A DNA stretch of 64,000 nucleotides from Mariniplasma anaerobium (GCF_016865445.1 NZ_AP024412.1:310001-374000), one strand, 5' to 3'; positions 1 through 9,523 are shown, counted from the first letter of the stretch. Notes: generated from the letters alone by a model not told the origin. A program made the numbers and translations.

Positions 1-2
1 TC

Positions 3-1391
3 TCGCAATTAGCGGGTATGCGTGGACTGATGAATAACCCTAAGGGTGAAACTATTGAAGTTCCAGTACAAGCATCATTTAGAGAAGGCTTGACTGTATC
101 TGAATTCTTTATTTCTACCCATGGGGCTAGAAAAGGGTCTACCGATACAGCGTTAAAGACAGCTGAATCAGGATACTTAACACGTCGTTTAGTTGACGTT
201 TCACAAGATGTTATCGTTGTTGATGAAGATTGCGGTACTGAACGTGGCGTTGTGATGAAATCTGTTATGGATGACACAAAAGAAATCGTGCCATTATATG
301 ATAGAATCGTTGGACGTTTTGCGTCTAAAGATGTTTTAAATCCAAAAACTAAAGAAGTACTAGTTAAGAGAAATGAATTGATTACAGAAGAAATTGGTAC
401 AATCATTATTCAAGCTGGACTTACACAAGTAGAAATTAGATCAAATCTGACATGTAATTCTGATAACGGCGTTTGTGCTAAATGTTATGGTAGAAACCTA
501 GCAACTAACACAAGAGTTGAAGTTGGAGAAGCTGTTGGGGTTGTTGCAGCTCAATCTATTGGTGAACCAGGGACTCAGTTAACCATGAGAACCTTCCATA
601 CCGGTGGTGTTGCCTCAGCATCAGATATTACCCAAGGTCTACCTCGTATTCAAGAGTTATTTGAAGCGAGAAATCCAAAAGGTAAAGCAGTATTATGTGA
701 AGTTGATGGAAAAGTTAAATCTGTTGATCGTCAACGTGGTGGTACAACTATCATTACGATTACTGATGTAGAAAATAAAGAATATAAATATACAATTGAT
801 CCAAATGTAGAATCTCTAGTTCGTAAGAGCGCAACAGTTAAGGCTGGGCAAAGATTAACATTAGGTTCAATTAATCCTAAAGAATTATTGCGTATTGTAT
901 CTACTGAAGCTGCTGAGATGTATATCTTAGAAGAAGTTCAAAAAGTTTATCGTGCTCAAGGTGTTGAGATTAGTGATAAGCATATTGAATTAATCATTAG
1001 ACAAATGCTTAGAAGAATTAGCGTTGTAACTGAAGGAGATACTGAATTATTACCAGGTACTGAAGTATCAGTTTCATCATTTAAACGTGAAAATAGAAAA
1101 GCTTTTGCAGCATTCAAGCGTCCTGCAGTAGGTCGTCCAATCTTATTAGGTATTACAAGAGCTTCATTGAGATCTGATTCATTCTTATCAGCAGCATCAT
1201 TCCAAGAAACAACTAGAATTTTAACGGATGCAGCGATTAGAGGTAAAACAGATGAACTACATGGCTTAAAAGAAAATGTTATCATTGGTGGATTAATTCC
1301 TGCTGGTACAGGTATCCTAAGAGATAAATCATTTGAATACGATCGCTCGAATACTTCATTTGATGAAGAGGAAGACGATTATCAATTCTAA
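3..1391 (+). CDS. rpoC: DNA-directed RNA polymerase subunit beta' (C-terminal part, 5' truncated by window edge)
   Basis: This is the catalytic beta' subunit of RNA polymerase, of which only the C-terminal ~460 residues are in the window. The reading frame is open to the left edge and runs [10 protein letters not shown], a conserved beta' stretch, so the ATG at 18 is internal and not a start. The trigger-loop region follows ([20 protein letters not shown]). The second zinc site is visible as DCGTERG and then [13 protein letters not shown]. The conserved block [18 protein letters not shown] comes next. The protein ends in an acidic tail, EEEDDYQF. The catalytic NADFDGD motif lies outside the window. 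A strong terminator follows directly. Identity is certain. Confidence 0.98.
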   Translation, partial: SQLAGMRGLMNNPKGETIEVPVQASFREGLTVSEFFISTHGARKGSTDTALKTAESGYLTRRLVDVSQDVIVVDEDCGTERGVVMKSVMDDTKEIVPLYDRIVGRFASKDVLNPKTKEVLVKRNELITEEIGTIIIQAGLTQVEIRSNLTCNSDNGVCAKCYGRNLATNTRVEVGEAVGVVAAQSIGEPGTQLTMRTFHTGGVASASDITQGLPRIQELFEARNPKGKAVLCEVDGKVKSVDRQRGGTTIITITDVENKEYKYTIDPNVESLVRKSATVKAGQRLTLGSINPKELLRIVSTEAAEMYILEEVQKVYRAQGVEISDKHIELIIRQMLRRISVVTEGDTELLPGTEVSVSSFKRENRKAFAAFKRPAVGRPILLGITRASLRSDSFLSAASFQETTRILTDAAIRGKTDELHGLKENVIIGGLIPAGTGILRDKSFEYDRSNTSFDEEEDDYQF

Positions 1392-1398
1392 TAAATAT

Positions 1399-1432
1399 AG
1401 ACACACTTGGCTTAGCCAGTGTGTCTTTTTTT
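1399..1432 (+). terminator. Rho-independent terminator of rpoC operon
   Basis: GACACACTTGGCT pairs imperfectly with AGCCAGTGTGTC around a very short loop and is followed by a T7 run. It starts 8 bases after the rpoC stop codon and separates rpoC from psuK. Confidence 0.9.
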
Positions 1433-1506
1433 CGATATACCTACATAATATGTAAATACACTTAAATTATAGGGGTAAAAATGGTAAAATAGATACAGGT
1501 GATGAA

Positions 1507-2391
1507 ATGAAAAAAGTACTAGTAATAGGCGGATCAGTCATAGATATATTCGCATATCCTAAAGAAAAATTAATCTTAGGAGATTCAAATCCAGGATATT
1601 TAAAAAGATCATTAGGTGGTGTAGCAAGAAATATAGCTGAAAATTTAGCTAGATTGGATGTTGATACCACACTTTTTACTGTTTTAGGCAAAGATGAAGG
1701 CAGAAGATGGATTATGACTTCAGCTCAAGAAGCTAAGCTAAAATTATCAGCTACCACTGTTGAACAAACACCTTCATATTTATCTATATTAAATGAAGAA
1801 AATGAACATGTAGTGTCAATAGCACTCATGGATCAAATAGAAACTTTAAGCATTGAAGATGTTAAAAAGAGAAGTAATATATTCAATCGAATTGATATCA
1901 TTGTATTAGATACAAATCTTCATCAAGATACACTTGATTATATTGCTAAAACTTATAAAGATAAAGATATTTATATTGATGCGATTTCTTGTCAAAAAGC
2001 TGATAAGATTAAATCTATATATCCTTATATCCATACGCTTAAGATGAATTTGCTAGAAGCAAATTATTTAGCGAAAGCTGATAATCAACTAGATGATAAG
2101 ATGTTAGGAAAATATTTTATTTCTAAAGGTGTTAAAGAAGTATATATTACTAAAGGACGTGAAGGTTCTTTTTACGTCTCAAATGATGAGTTTAGAGAAA
2201 TGAAAGCTAAAAAAGTTGAGATTAAAAATGTTGCAGGTGCTGGAGATGCATATTTTGCTGGTGTTATTTATGCAAAATTAAATGATCTAGATCCACTTAT
2301 TTATGGTACAAAAGCTGCACGTATTACATTACAAGATGAAAAAGCTGTTTCTCAAGAAATGAGTACAGAGAAAATCAAGGAGATAAATTAA
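1507..2391 (+). CDS. psuK: Pseudouridine kinase, PfkB family
   Basis: A 294-residue carbohydrate kinase of the PfkB/ribokinase family, which phosphorylates pseudouridine to pseudouridine 5'-phosphate in the cytoplasm. The N-terminal family signature is seen around residues 36-47 (SLGGVARNIAEN). The C-terminal anion-hole and catalytic-base motif is GAGDAYFAG near residue 245. The start has AGGTGATG just upstream. The stop codon overlaps the ATG of psuG by one base (TAATG), so the two are translationally coupled, and this pairing is what narrows the substrate from sugar to pseudouridine. A -10-like TAAAAT lies about 20 bases before the start. Confidence 0.85.
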   Translation: MKKVLVIGGSVIDIFAYPKEKLILGDSNPGYLKRSLGGVARNIAENLARLDVDTTLFTVLGKDEGRRWIMTSAQEAKLKLSATTVEQTPSYLSILNEENEHVVSIALMDQIETLSIEDVKKRSNIFNRIDIIVLDTNLHQDTLDYIAKTYKDKDIYIDAISCQKADKIKSIYPYIHTLKMNLLEANYLAKADNQLDDKMLGKYFISKGVKEVYITKGREGSFYVSNDEFREMKAKKVEIKNVAGAGDAYFAGVIYAKLNDLDPLIYGTKAARITLQDEKAVSQEMSTEKIKEIN

Positions 2392-3299
2392 TGAACAAAT
2401 ATATAGAAATACACCCAGATATTCAAAAAGCTTTAGATGAAAAAAAGCCAGTTGTTGCTTTAGAATCAACAATTATATCACATGGTATGCCTTATCCTGA
2501 AAATGTCGCAATGGCATTAAAAGTTGAGCAAATCATTAAAGCAGAAGGTGCTATGCCTGCTACAATTGCGATTATAGATGGTGTGATTAAAGTGGGGCTT
2601 ACAGAAGATGAAATTAAATATTTAGCGCAAAAGAAAGATGTCTTAAAAGTAAGCAAAAGAGATTTTGGATATTGTGTTTCTCAAAAGAAAACAGGTGCAA
2701 CTACAGTATCAGGAACCATGTTAGTTGCTAACATGGCAGGTATAAAAGTATTTGCTACTGGTGGTATCGGTGGCGTGCATCGTGGCGCAGAATTATCATT
2801 TGATATTTCAAGAGATTTAGAAGAATTAGCAGAACTTGATGTAGCAGTTATATGTGCAGGAGCTAAGTCAATTCTAGATTTAGGATTAACTTTAGAATAC
2901 CTAGAAACAAAAGGTGTTGAATTAATAGGATATCAAACTAAAGAGCTACCAGCATTTTACTCTAGAGAAAGTGGATTTGATTTGGAAATTAAATTAGATA
3001 CTCCAAAAGAAATTGCAGATCTAATGAAAGCGAAATGGTCTTTAGGTATTAAAGGCGGTATGGTGATTGCTAATCCAATTCCTAAGGCTTTTAGCCAAGA
3101 TGCTAAGATGATGAATGAAGTTATAACAAAAGCATTACAAGAGGCTAAATTAGAAGGTATTAAAGGTAAAGATGTAACACCATTCTTGCTAGCTAAGGTT
3201 AAAGAATTAACAAAAGGTGTTAGCCTAGAAGCTAATCTTGAGTTAGTTTATAATAACGCAAGACTTGCAGCACAAATAGCTAAGTCATACAATAATTAA
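2391..3299 (+). CDS. psuG: Pseudouridine-5'-phosphate glycosidase
   Basis: A 302-residue enzyme that reversibly cleaves the C-C glycosidic bond of pseudouridine 5'-phosphate to uracil and ribose 5-phosphate. It has the hallmark N-terminal block VALESTIISHGMPYPEN and the later block FATGGIGGVHRG, typical of the IndA/PsuG family, and it matches the family's usual length of about 300 residues. It is coupled to psuK. Uracil released here could be salvaged by upp (28223-28849), and ribose 5-phosphate connects to rpiB (27784-28230), so both products have a use encoded in this window. Confidence 0.93.
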   Translation: MNKYIEIHPDIQKALDEKKPVVALESTIISHGMPYPENVAMALKVEQIIKAEGAMPATIAIIDGVIKVGLTEDEIKYLAQKKDVLKVSKRDFGYCVSQKKTGATTVSGTMLVANMAGIKVFATGGIGGVHRGAELSFDISRDLEELAELDVAVICAGAKSILDLGLTLEYLETKGVELIGYQTKELPAFYSRESGFDLEIKLDTPKEIADLMKAKWSLGIKGGMVIANPIPKAFSQDAKMMNEVITKALQEAKLEGIKGKDVTPFLLAKVKELTKGVSLEANLELVYNNARLAAQIAKSYNN

Positions 3300-3308
3300 A
3301 ATAATCTT

Positions 3309-3339
3309 ACGGTATATATTATATATATACCGTTTTTTT
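3309..3339 (+). terminator. Terminator after psuKG
   Basis: ACGGTATATA and TATATACCGT form a perfect 10-bp stem with a 5-base AT loop, followed by a run of seven Ts. It begins 9 bases after the psuG stop. Confidence 0.88.
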
Positions 3340-3382
3340 AACTAAATTTATATCTTAAGATAAATCAAAGGATTAATTAGAC

Positions 3383-3411
3383 TTGACCTTTTGGCCTTAA
3401 TCTACTACAAT
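3383..3411 (+). promoter_or_regulatory. Promoter of the spt-sdr-fnt operon
   Basis: TTGACC, a 17-base spacer and TACAAT make a good sigma-70 type promoter about 110 bases upstream of the spt start. A GATTAA (3371-3376) / TTAATC (3397-3402) inverted repeat brackets the -35 box and could be an operator, but its arms are only 6 bases. Confidence 0.65.
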
Positions 3412-3419
3412 AGTATATG

Positions 3420-3463
3420 TTCATTCAAATGCACATTTTAAAATGTGTCATTAATTGAGTGAA
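3420..3463 (+). promoter_or_regulatory. Long hairpin in the spt 5' leader
   Basis: TTCATTCAA (3420-3428) can pair with TTGAGTGAA (3455-3463), with one G-U pair, and inside it CACATTTT pairs with AAAATGTG. No T-run follows, so this is not a standard terminator. It lies between the promoter and the ribosome-binding site GTGAGGA near 3506-3512. Any function is unknown. Confidence 0.45.
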
Positions 3464-3519
3464 AAACAATGTCTTATATTATAATAGACATATGCAGTTT
3501 TTAAAGTGAGGAAAAAATT

Positions 3520-4707
3520 ATGGATTTATTTAAGAAGTGTTTTAGTTATGATGCAGTTAAAAATGCTAAAAGGGATGGTTACTATCCTTATTTTCATGTA
3601 CTAAACTCAAAACAAGATACAATCGTTGAAATGGAAGGCAAAAAGATGATTATGATTGGTTCTAATAACTATCTAGGACTAGCATCTCATCCAGAAGTCA
3701 TAAAAGCAGCAGTTGATGCTACTAATGAATATGGAACTGGCGTTTCAGGATCAAGATTTTTAAATGGAACACTCGATTTACATATACAATTTGAAAAAGA
3801 GTTGTCGGAATTTCTTCATAAAGAAGATGCAACTATTTTCTCAACAGGATTTCAATCAAATTTAGGTATTATCTCAGCTATTGCAGGTAGAAATGATATT
3901 ATTTTTTCTGATAAAGAAAATCATGCAAGTATCTATGATGGTACAAGATTATCTTATGCTGAAGTTGTAAGATTTAATCATAGTGATATGGAAGACTTAG
4001 AATTAAAACTTAGTAAAGCAGATCCAAACAAAGGAAAACTCATCTTAACGGATGGTGTATTTTCAATGAGTGGAGATATTTGTGATCTTCCTGAAATTGT
4101 AAGACTTGCTAAAAAATATGAAGCAAGAGTTATGGTTGATGATGCTCATGGTTTAGGTGTCATGGGTAAACATGGTAGAGGTACTGCTGAACATTTTGGT
4201 CTAGAAGATGAAGTAGATATCATTATGGGTACATTTTCAAAATCACTAGCAAGCCTAGGTGGTTATGTTGCTGCTAGTCATGATGTTGTTGACTATATAA
4301 GACATAATTCAAGACCATATATCTTCTCTGCAGCGATTCCTGCATCTAATGCAGCAGCTGCTCTTCAAGCATTAAGAATTTTAAAAAGAGAACCTGAAAG
4401 AGTACAAGCCCTAAGAGATATCGCAAATTATATGCGTGCTGGACTTAAAAAAAGAGGATTAGAATTAAGACCATCAGAAACACCAATTATCCCAATATAT
4501 ACATACATGCCTTTAAGAACTATGGTTGCATGTAACCAATTATTTGAACATGGTGTTTATGTGAACCCTGTTGTTCCACCAGCTACTACAGTGGGAGAAT
4601 GTTTAATCAGAACAAGCTATACAGCAACACATACAAAAGAACAAATGGATGAAGCTATTGATAAAATAGTAGAAGTATTAAAAGGATTGGAAGATTTAAA
4701 TGAATAA
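3520..4707 (+). CDS. Serine palmitoyltransferase-like alpha-oxoamine synthase (PLP)
   Basis: A 395-residue pyridoxal-phosphate enzyme that condenses an amino acid with an acyl thioester. The Schiff-base lysine is K241 in GTFSKSLASLGG, with the supporting residues H135 (ENHAS) and DDAH at 207-210. The N-terminus GYYPYFHVLNSKQ followed by IGSNNYLGL resembles bacterial serine palmitoyltransferases more than AONS (BioF) or KBL; this is recalled family resemblance, not a search. Its 8-base overlap with a short-chain reductase fits the first two steps of sphingoid-base synthesis. KBL is the main alternative, but no threonine dehydrogenase or biotin gene is nearby. Confidence 0.75.
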   Translation: MDLFKKCFSYDAVKNAKRDGYYPYFHVLNSKQDTIVEMEGKKMIMIGSNNYLGLASHPEVIKAAVDATNEYGTGVSGSRFLNGTLDLHIQFEKELSEFLHKEDATIFSTGFQSNLGIISAIAGRNDIIFSDKENHASIYDGTRLSYAEVVRFNHSDMEDLELKLSKADPNKGKLILTDGVFSMSGDICDLPEIVRLAKKYEARVMVDDAHGLGVMGKHGRGTAEHFGLEDEVDIIMGTFSKSLASLGGYVAASHDVVDYIRHNSRPYIFSAAIPASNAAAALQALRILKREPERVQALRDIANYMRAGLKKRGLELRPSETPIIPIYTYMPLRTMVACNQLFEHGVYVNPVVPPATTVGECLIRTSYTATHTKEQMDEAIDKIVEVLKGLEDLNE

Positions 4708-5506
4708 TTCAAAAGTAGTAGTCATTACAGGAACTTCAAGCGGTATTGGTTTTGAAGTCGCAAAATTTTTAAGCATGAAAAACTATATCGTTTATGGTAT
4801 ATCTAGATCAAAAGTTCATGATAAATGCGTCAAAAGTATACAAGCAGATGTAACTGATTACGAACAATTAAAACAAGCATATCAAGATATATTTGATGTT
4901 GAAGGGCATATTGATTGTTTAATTAATAATGCTGGTATGGGTATCTCTGGAAGTATTGAACAAACTTCACTAGAAGATGCTAAATACATGATGGATGTTA
5001 ACTTTATGGGCGTTTTTCACTCTACTAAAGCGATGCTTCCATTTTTGAGACAATCAAATAAATCAAAAATAATAAATATTAGTAGTGTAGCTGGAAGATT
5101 AGCTATACCTTTTCAAGGCTTTTATAGCAGCTCAAAAGCTGCAATTAATGCTTTTTCTGAAAGTTTAAGAATTGAATTAAGTCCACTTCATATTCAAGTC
5201 TGTAGTGTCATGCCTGGAGATATTAAAACTGGGTTTACTAAAAACAGAAGAAAAAATGAAAACGAAAGTGAACTTTATCAAAAGCGTGTTGATAAATCTA
5301 TTCAAGTTATGGAAAAAGATGAACATAACGGTATGGATGCTGAATATGCAGCTAAAGTAATATATAAATTAGTTAAAAGAAAAAGAATGCCTATATATAA
5401 AACCATAGGTGTTAAATATAAAGTATTTATATTCCTTCAAAAATTACTACCTGCAAGATTAGTTAATAATCTTGTCGGATCAATTTATGGATTTAAGAAA
5501 GGATAG
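4700..5506 (+). CDS. Short-chain dehydrogenase/reductase, candidate 3-ketosphinganine reductase
   Basis: A 268-residue classical SDR. It has the nucleotide-binding TGTSSGIG at residues 10-17, NNAG at 76-79, catalytic S128/S129 and Y142-x3-K146. After the catalytic core it has a basic and hydrophobic tail (KRKRMPIYKTIG, then FIFLQKLLPARL) that could rest on the membrane, as in 3-ketodihydrosphingosine reductases. It overlaps the upstream PLP synthase by 8 bases, which argues for sequential reactions on the same substrate. SDR substrate cannot be read from sequence alone, so the specific activity is inferred from context. Confidence 0.72.
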   Translation: MNNSKVVVITGTSSGIGFEVAKFLSMKNYIVYGISRSKVHDKCVKSIQADVTDYEQLKQAYQDIFDVEGHIDCLINNAGMGISGSIEQTSLEDAKYMMDVNFMGVFHSTKAMLPFLRQSNKSKIINISSVAGRLAIPFQGFYSSSKAAINAFSESLRIELSPLHIQVCSVMPGDIKTGFTKNRRKNENESELYQKRVDKSIQVMEKDEHNGMDAEYAAKVIYKLVKRKRMPIYKTIGVKYKVFIFLQKLLPARLVNNLVGSIYGFKKG

Positions 5507-5509
5507 AGT

Positions 5510-6139
5510 ATGAAACATACTTATCAAACACTTATGCTAGCTCTATTTTCCGGAATATTAGTCGGTATTGGTGGCATATTATATGTAAGCTCATCAAATA
5601 AAATTATAGGCGGAGTATTATTTAGTTTTGCACTTCTCTTAATTGTTAGTAGAGGATATTACTTATTTACAGGTAAAGTTGGATATTTACTTCCTTATAA
5701 AAAAGGAAATTTAAAATTAATAGGATTAACTTTATTAGGTAACACAGTAGGTATTTCTTTAATTTCAGCATTGTTTTTATTATCAGGTAAGAATAATGCA
5801 CTGTTAAATGCTCAATACATCTTTGCAGGTAAGCTTGCTCAATCTTGGTTAGAAACATTAGTGCTTGCGATATTTTGTGGGTTCATGATGTATTTAGCAG
5901 TAGATAGTTATGATAAAATTAAAAATCAAATCGCATCAGTTTTTGTAGTGATCTTTGCAGTAGTAATCTTTATTGTCGCAGGATTTGAACATAGTATTGC
6001 AGATATGTCATACTTAGTATTATCAAAAACTTTTACGTTTGAATCATTACTATTTATAGGTATTGTTATCATTGGAAATTTGATTGGAGCAGTTGCTTTA
6101 AATCTGTTACAAGAACAAGTAAAAAAAGCATTAAAATAA
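5510..6139 (+). CDS. Formate/nitrite transporter (FNT) family membrane protein
   Basis: A 209-residue protein with about six hydrophobic segments. It carries FNT landmarks: the first-repeat motif YLFTGKVGYL and the second-repeat motif AGFEHSIADMSYL, whose histidine is the conserved pore histidine of FocA/NirC-type channels. FNT proteins usually have 250-280 residues, so this is a compact member; the usual asparagine of HSxANM is aspartate here. It starts three bases after the SDR stop, with AAAGGA upstream. Its role in this operon is not evident; transport of formate or another small monocarboxylate is the family-level expectation. Confidence 0.75.
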   Translation: MKHTYQTLMLALFSGILVGIGGILYVSSSNKIIGGVLFSFALLLIVSRGYYLFTGKVGYLLPYKKGNLKLIGLTLLGNTVGISLISALFLLSGKNNALLNAQYIFAGKLAQSWLETLVLAIFCGFMMYLAVDSYDKIKNQIASVFVVIFAVVIFIVAGFEHSIADMSYLVLSKTFTFESLLFIGIVIIGNLIGAVALNLLQEQVKKALK

Positions 6140-6150
6140 ATAAAAATTAT

Positions 6151-6179
6151 AAGACCAAGAAAACCCTTGGTCTTTTTTA
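6151..6179 (+). terminator. Terminator of the spt operon
   Basis: AAGACCAAG and CTTGGTCTT form a 9-bp stem with a 6-base loop, followed by six Ts. It starts 11 bases after the FNT stop. Confidence 0.92.
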
Positions 6180-6265
6180 TTTTGTATATATAAAATCAAT
6201 AAATACATATGATTGTAAATATATGTAAAAATATGCGTAAAACAGCAAAAAAAGCATTAAAAATG

Positions 6266-6294
6266 TTGACAATAACTACATTATATTATATAAT
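6266..6294 (+). promoter_or_regulatory. str operon promoter
   Basis: A perfect consensus promoter: TTGACA, a 17-base spacer, TATAAT. It predicts transcription from about 6301, leaving a leader of about 115 bases before rpsL. Confidence 0.9.
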
Positions 6295-6332
6295 TAAAAC
6301 GCTGTGTTATTTACACACTGTATGACTAATTA

Positions 6333-6394
6333 ATTTGGCCTTATAAAGCCAAATATATTTTTTAAACAAAAAAAGAAACACATGGATATGTGTT
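6333..6394 (+). promoter_or_regulatory. str operon leader hairpins (possible attenuator)
   Basis: Two hairpins lie between promoter and rpsL. The first (6333-6354, ATTTGGC/GCCAAAT, 7 bp) is followed within five bases by a T-run, so it resembles a weak intrinsic terminator. The second (6377-6394, AACACAT/ATGTGTT, 7 bp with a GGAT loop) ends directly before the ribosome-binding site GAGGAAAGGAG. Either could serve growth-rate or autogenous control; the sequence alone does not decide. Confidence 0.5.
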
Positions 6395-6414
6395 GAGGAA
6401 AGGAGAACAACCAA

Positions 6415-6828
6415 ATGCCTACAATACAACAACTTGTAAAAAAAGGAAGATCTACTAAAAAGTACAAATCAAAATCACCAGCTCTTGGTTATGGATATAA
6501 CAGTCTACAAAAGAGTGAAAGTGATTATACATCACCACAAAAACGTGGGGTATGTACTCGTGTTACAACAATGACACCTAAAAAACCTAACTCGGCTTTA
6601 CGTAAATATGCACGTGTTCGTTTAAGTAACCAAACAGAAGTTACAGCTTACATTCCAGGAATTGGACACTCTTTACAAGAGCATAGTGTGGTACTTATCC
6701 GTGGTGGTCGTGTTAAAGACCTACCTGGTGTACGTTATCACATTATCCGCGGAACACTTGATACTTCAGGTGTAGCAAACCGTATGCAAGCCCGCTCTAA
6801 GTACGGAGCAAAACGACCTAAAAAATAA
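6415..6828 (+). CDS. rpsL: 30S ribosomal protein S12
   Basis: A 137-residue decoding-centre protein of the small subunit. It begins [12 protein letters not shown] and contains the universally conserved [15 protein letters not shown] loop and [17 protein letters not shown]. The lysine in TPKKPNS is the streptomycin-relevant position and is the wild-type residue. It carries a short insertion after KSKSPAL ([16 protein letters not shown]), as in many low-GC Gram-positives. AAAGGAGAAC gives a strong ribosome-binding site. First gene of the str operon. Confidence 0.98.
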   Translation: MPTIQQLVKKGRSTKKYKSKSPALGYGYNSLQKSESDYTSPQKRGVCTRVTTMTPKKPNSALRKYARVRLSNQTEVTAYIPGIGHSLQEHSVVLIRGGRVKDLPGVRYHIIRGTLDTSGVANRMQARSKYGAKRPKK

Positions 6829-6870
6829 AAATAAAAAGAACAATCAAAAGAAAGGAAGTAGGTGAACTAC

Positions 6871-7341
6871 ATGCCACGTAAAGGACATATAGTAAAACGC
6901 GATGTTTTACCAGATCCAATTTATCAATCGAAATTAGTAACACGTATTGTAAATACAATTATGGTCGATGGTAAAAAAGGTACAGCTCAAAGTATATTAT
7001 ACGGAGCGTTTAACCGCGTCAAAGCAGTAACAGGACGCGAACCAATAGAAGTATTTAATGAAGCATTAAATAATATTATACCAGTATTAGAAGTTCGCTC
7101 ACGCCGTATTGGTGGGCAAAACTATCAAGTACCAGTAGAAGTAAGAGCTTCAAGAAAAACAACATTAGGATTAAGATGGTTAATTAATTATGCAAGATTG
7201 CGTAATGAAAAGACAATGGAAGAAAGATTAGCGAAAGAAATCATGGACGCATCACAAGGATTAGGTGCTGCTGTGAAGAAACGTGAAGATGTACACCGCA
7301 TGGCTGAAGCAAATAAAGCATTTGCTCACTATCGCTGGTAA
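6871..7341 (+). CDS. rpsG: 30S ribosomal protein S7
   Basis: A 156-residue 16S rRNA-binding protein that nucleates 30S head assembly. The start is taken at ATG 6871 ([11 protein letters not shown]), because AAAGGAAGTAGG lies at the right distance; the in-frame GTG at 6862 overlaps that site. Conserved [19 protein letters not shown] and LRWLINYAR are present. S7 is the autogenous repressor of str operons in other bacteria, so the rpsL-rpsG gap is a possible target here too. Confidence 0.98.
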   Translation: MPRKGHIVKRDVLPDPIYQSKLVTRIVNTIMVDGKKGTAQSILYGAFNRVKAVTGREPIEVFNEALNNIIPVLEVRSRRIGGQNYQVPVEVRASRKTTLGLRWLINYARLRNEKTMEERLAKEIMDASQGLGAAVKKREDVHRMAEANKAFAHYRW

Positions 7342-7359
7342 TAAAGGAGATTTAAAATT

Positions 7360-9432
7360 ATGCCTCGTGTATTCCCATTAAACAAAGTGCGTAATATTGG
7401 CATCATGGCCCATATTGACGCTGGAAAGACAACAACTACAGAGAGAATTTTATTCCACACTGGTAAAATTCATAAACTGGGTGAAGTTCACGATGGTGCA
7501 GCTACAATGGACTGGATGGCTCAAGAACAAGAGCGCGGTATTACGATTACTTCAGCAGCTACAACAGCTTTCTGGAAAGATCATAAGATTAATATTATCG
7601 ATACTCCAGGTCACGTTGATTTTACAGTAGAAGTATCTAGATCATTGCGTGTGCTTGATGGTGCTGTTACAGTACTAGATGCACAAGCAGGAGTTGAACC
7701 TCAAACTGAAACAGTTTGGAGACAAGCTACTGAATATAAAGTTCCAAGAATTGTCTATATTAATAAAATGGATAAAATTGGTGCGGATTTTGCTAGAGCT
7801 ATCAAAACGATTCATAATCGTTTAGGTGTTAAAGCAGTTCCTATTCAATGGCCAATCGGCGCTGAATCAGAATTTGATGGTATTATTGACTTAATTGAGA
7901 AAAAAGCATATCATTTCGACGGTAACTCAGAAGAAGTTACTAAAGAAATTGCTATACCTGCTCATTTGGCTGACATTGTCGAAGAAAAAAGATTAGAATT
8001 AATTGAAGCAGTTGCGGATTTTGATGAAGACATTATGATGAGTTACCTTGAAGGTGAAGACGTATCTATTGATAAAATCAAAAAAGCAATTAGAAAAGGC
8101 ACATTAGCTGTTAAATTTTTCCCAGTTGTGTGTGGATCTTCATTTAAAAATAAAGGTGTTAAATTTGTATTAGATGCAGTTATCGATTATCTTCCTGCTC
8201 CTACTGATGTAGAATCAGTAACAGGATTAGACTCAGATGGAAACGAAGTAAAACGTAAATCAAATGATGATGAACCATTTACTGCGCTAGCATTTAAAGT
8301 TATGACAGACCCATATGTTGGACGTTTGACATTCTTTAGAGTGTATTCAGGAAAATTAGAAGCTGGATCATATGTATTAAACACAAACAAAGATAAAAAA
8401 GAAAGATTTGGACGTATTCTTCAAATGCATGCCAATCACCGTGAAGAAATTAAAGAAGTATTCGCAGGCGATATAGCAGCAGTTGTTGGACTTAAGAATA
8501 CTACAACAGGAGATACACTTACTTTAGAAAAAGATGATATCATCTTAGAATCTATGGTATTCCCTGAACCTGTTATCAATGTTGCGATTGAACCTAAAAC
8601 AAAACAAGATCAAGATAAAATGAATGTTGCTCTTGTAAAACTTGCAGAAGAAGATCCAACGTTTAAAACATTTACAGATCATGAAACTGGACAAACAATT
8701 ATTGCTGGTATGGGTGAACTTCACTTAGATATTATTGTTGATCGTATGAAAAGAGAATTTAAGGTAGAAGCTAATGTTGCTGAACCTCAAGTTTCTTATC
8801 GTGAAACAATTAGTCAAGAAGCTGATATCGAATCTAAGTTTGTTAGACAATCTGGTGGGCGTGGACAATATGGACATGTTATCATCAAGTTTGAACCAAA
8901 TCCTGGTAAAGGATTCCAGTTCGTAGATAAAATTGTTGGTGGTGTAATTCCTAGAGAATACATTCCATCAGTCTTAAAAGGTTTAGAAGAATCAATGCCT
9001 AATGGTATCATTGCTGGTTATCCTGCAATTGACATTAAAGCAACTCTACATTATGGATCATACCATGAAGTGGATTCATCAGAAATGGCGTTTAAAATTG
9101 CAGCTTCTATGGCTTTAAGAGAAACTAGAACACAATGTGCTCCAATATTACTAGAACCAATTATGGATGTTGAAGTCGTTGTTCCAAATGATTATGTTGG
9201 TAACGTTATTGGTGATATTACATCAAGACGTGGACGTATGGAGAGTCAAGAAACAAGAGGAAATGCAGCAGCAATTCGTTCATTTGTGCCTTTGGCAGAA
9301 ATGTTTGGTTATGCAACATCTCTTCGTTCAAATACTCAAGGTCGCGCAACGTTTATGATGCAATTTAGTCATTATGACCGTTGTCCAAAATCAATTATGG
9401 AAGAAATTATGAAAAAGCGTGGCATGAACTAG
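7360..9432 (+). CDS. fusA: Elongation factor G
   Basis: A 690-residue translocase GTPase. The G1 loop [14 protein letters not shown]3 DTPGHVDFT and G4 NKMDKIGAD are all visible, followed by domains II-V, including the RGQYGHV block. Length is normal for EF-G. It starts 18 bases after rpsG with AAGGAGAT upstream and is the third str-operon gene. Confidence 0.98.
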   Translation: MPRVFPLNKVRNIGIMAHIDAGKTTTTERILFHTGKIHKLGEVHDGAATMDWMAQEQERGITITSAATTAFWKDHKINIIDTPGHVDFTVEVSRSLRVLDGAVTVLDAQAGVEPQTETVWRQATEYKVPRIVYINKMDKIGADFARAIKTIHNRLGVKAVPIQWPIGAESEFDGIIDLIEKKAYHFDGNSEEVTKEIAIPAHLADIVEEKRLELIEAVADFDEDIMMSYLEGEDVSIDKIKKAIRKGTLAVKFFPVVCGSSFKNKGVKFVLDAVIDYLPAPTDVESVTGLDSDGNEVKRKSNDDEPFTALAFKVMTDPYVGRLTFFRVYSGKLEAGSYVLNTNKDKKERFGRILQMHANHREEIKEVFAGDIAAVVGLKNTTTGDTLTLEKDDIILESMVFPEPVINVAIEPKTKQDQDKMNVALVKLAEEDPTFKTFTDHETGQTIIAGMGELHLDIIVDRMKREFKVEANVAEPQVSYRETISQEADIESKFVRQSGGRGQYGHVIIKFEPNPGKGFQFVDKIVGGVIPREYIPSVLKGLEESMPNGIIAGYPAIDIKATLHYGSYHEVDSSEMAFKIAASMALRETRTQCAPILLEPIMDVEVVVPNDYVGNVIGDITSRRGRMESQETRGNAAAIRSFVPLAEMFGYATSLRSNTQGRATFMMQFSHYDRCPKSIMEEIMKKRGMN

Positions 9433-9523
9433 TTCGATGCTTGCAAAATCATAAAAATTAATATAAAATAAATATGATATATAAAATCAAAAAATCAATC
9501 AAAAAATAGGAGGAACTATTAAA

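Noticed and set aside
3429-3458. Nine-codon frame (MHILKCVIN) in the spt leader as a leader peptide
   Set aside because: No Shine-Dalgarno sequence and no codon bias related to the operon; it lies in the arms of the hairpin and is probably incidental.
8187-9358. Small frames inside fusA on both strands
   Set aside because: Shadows of a strongly conserved gene; no start signals.
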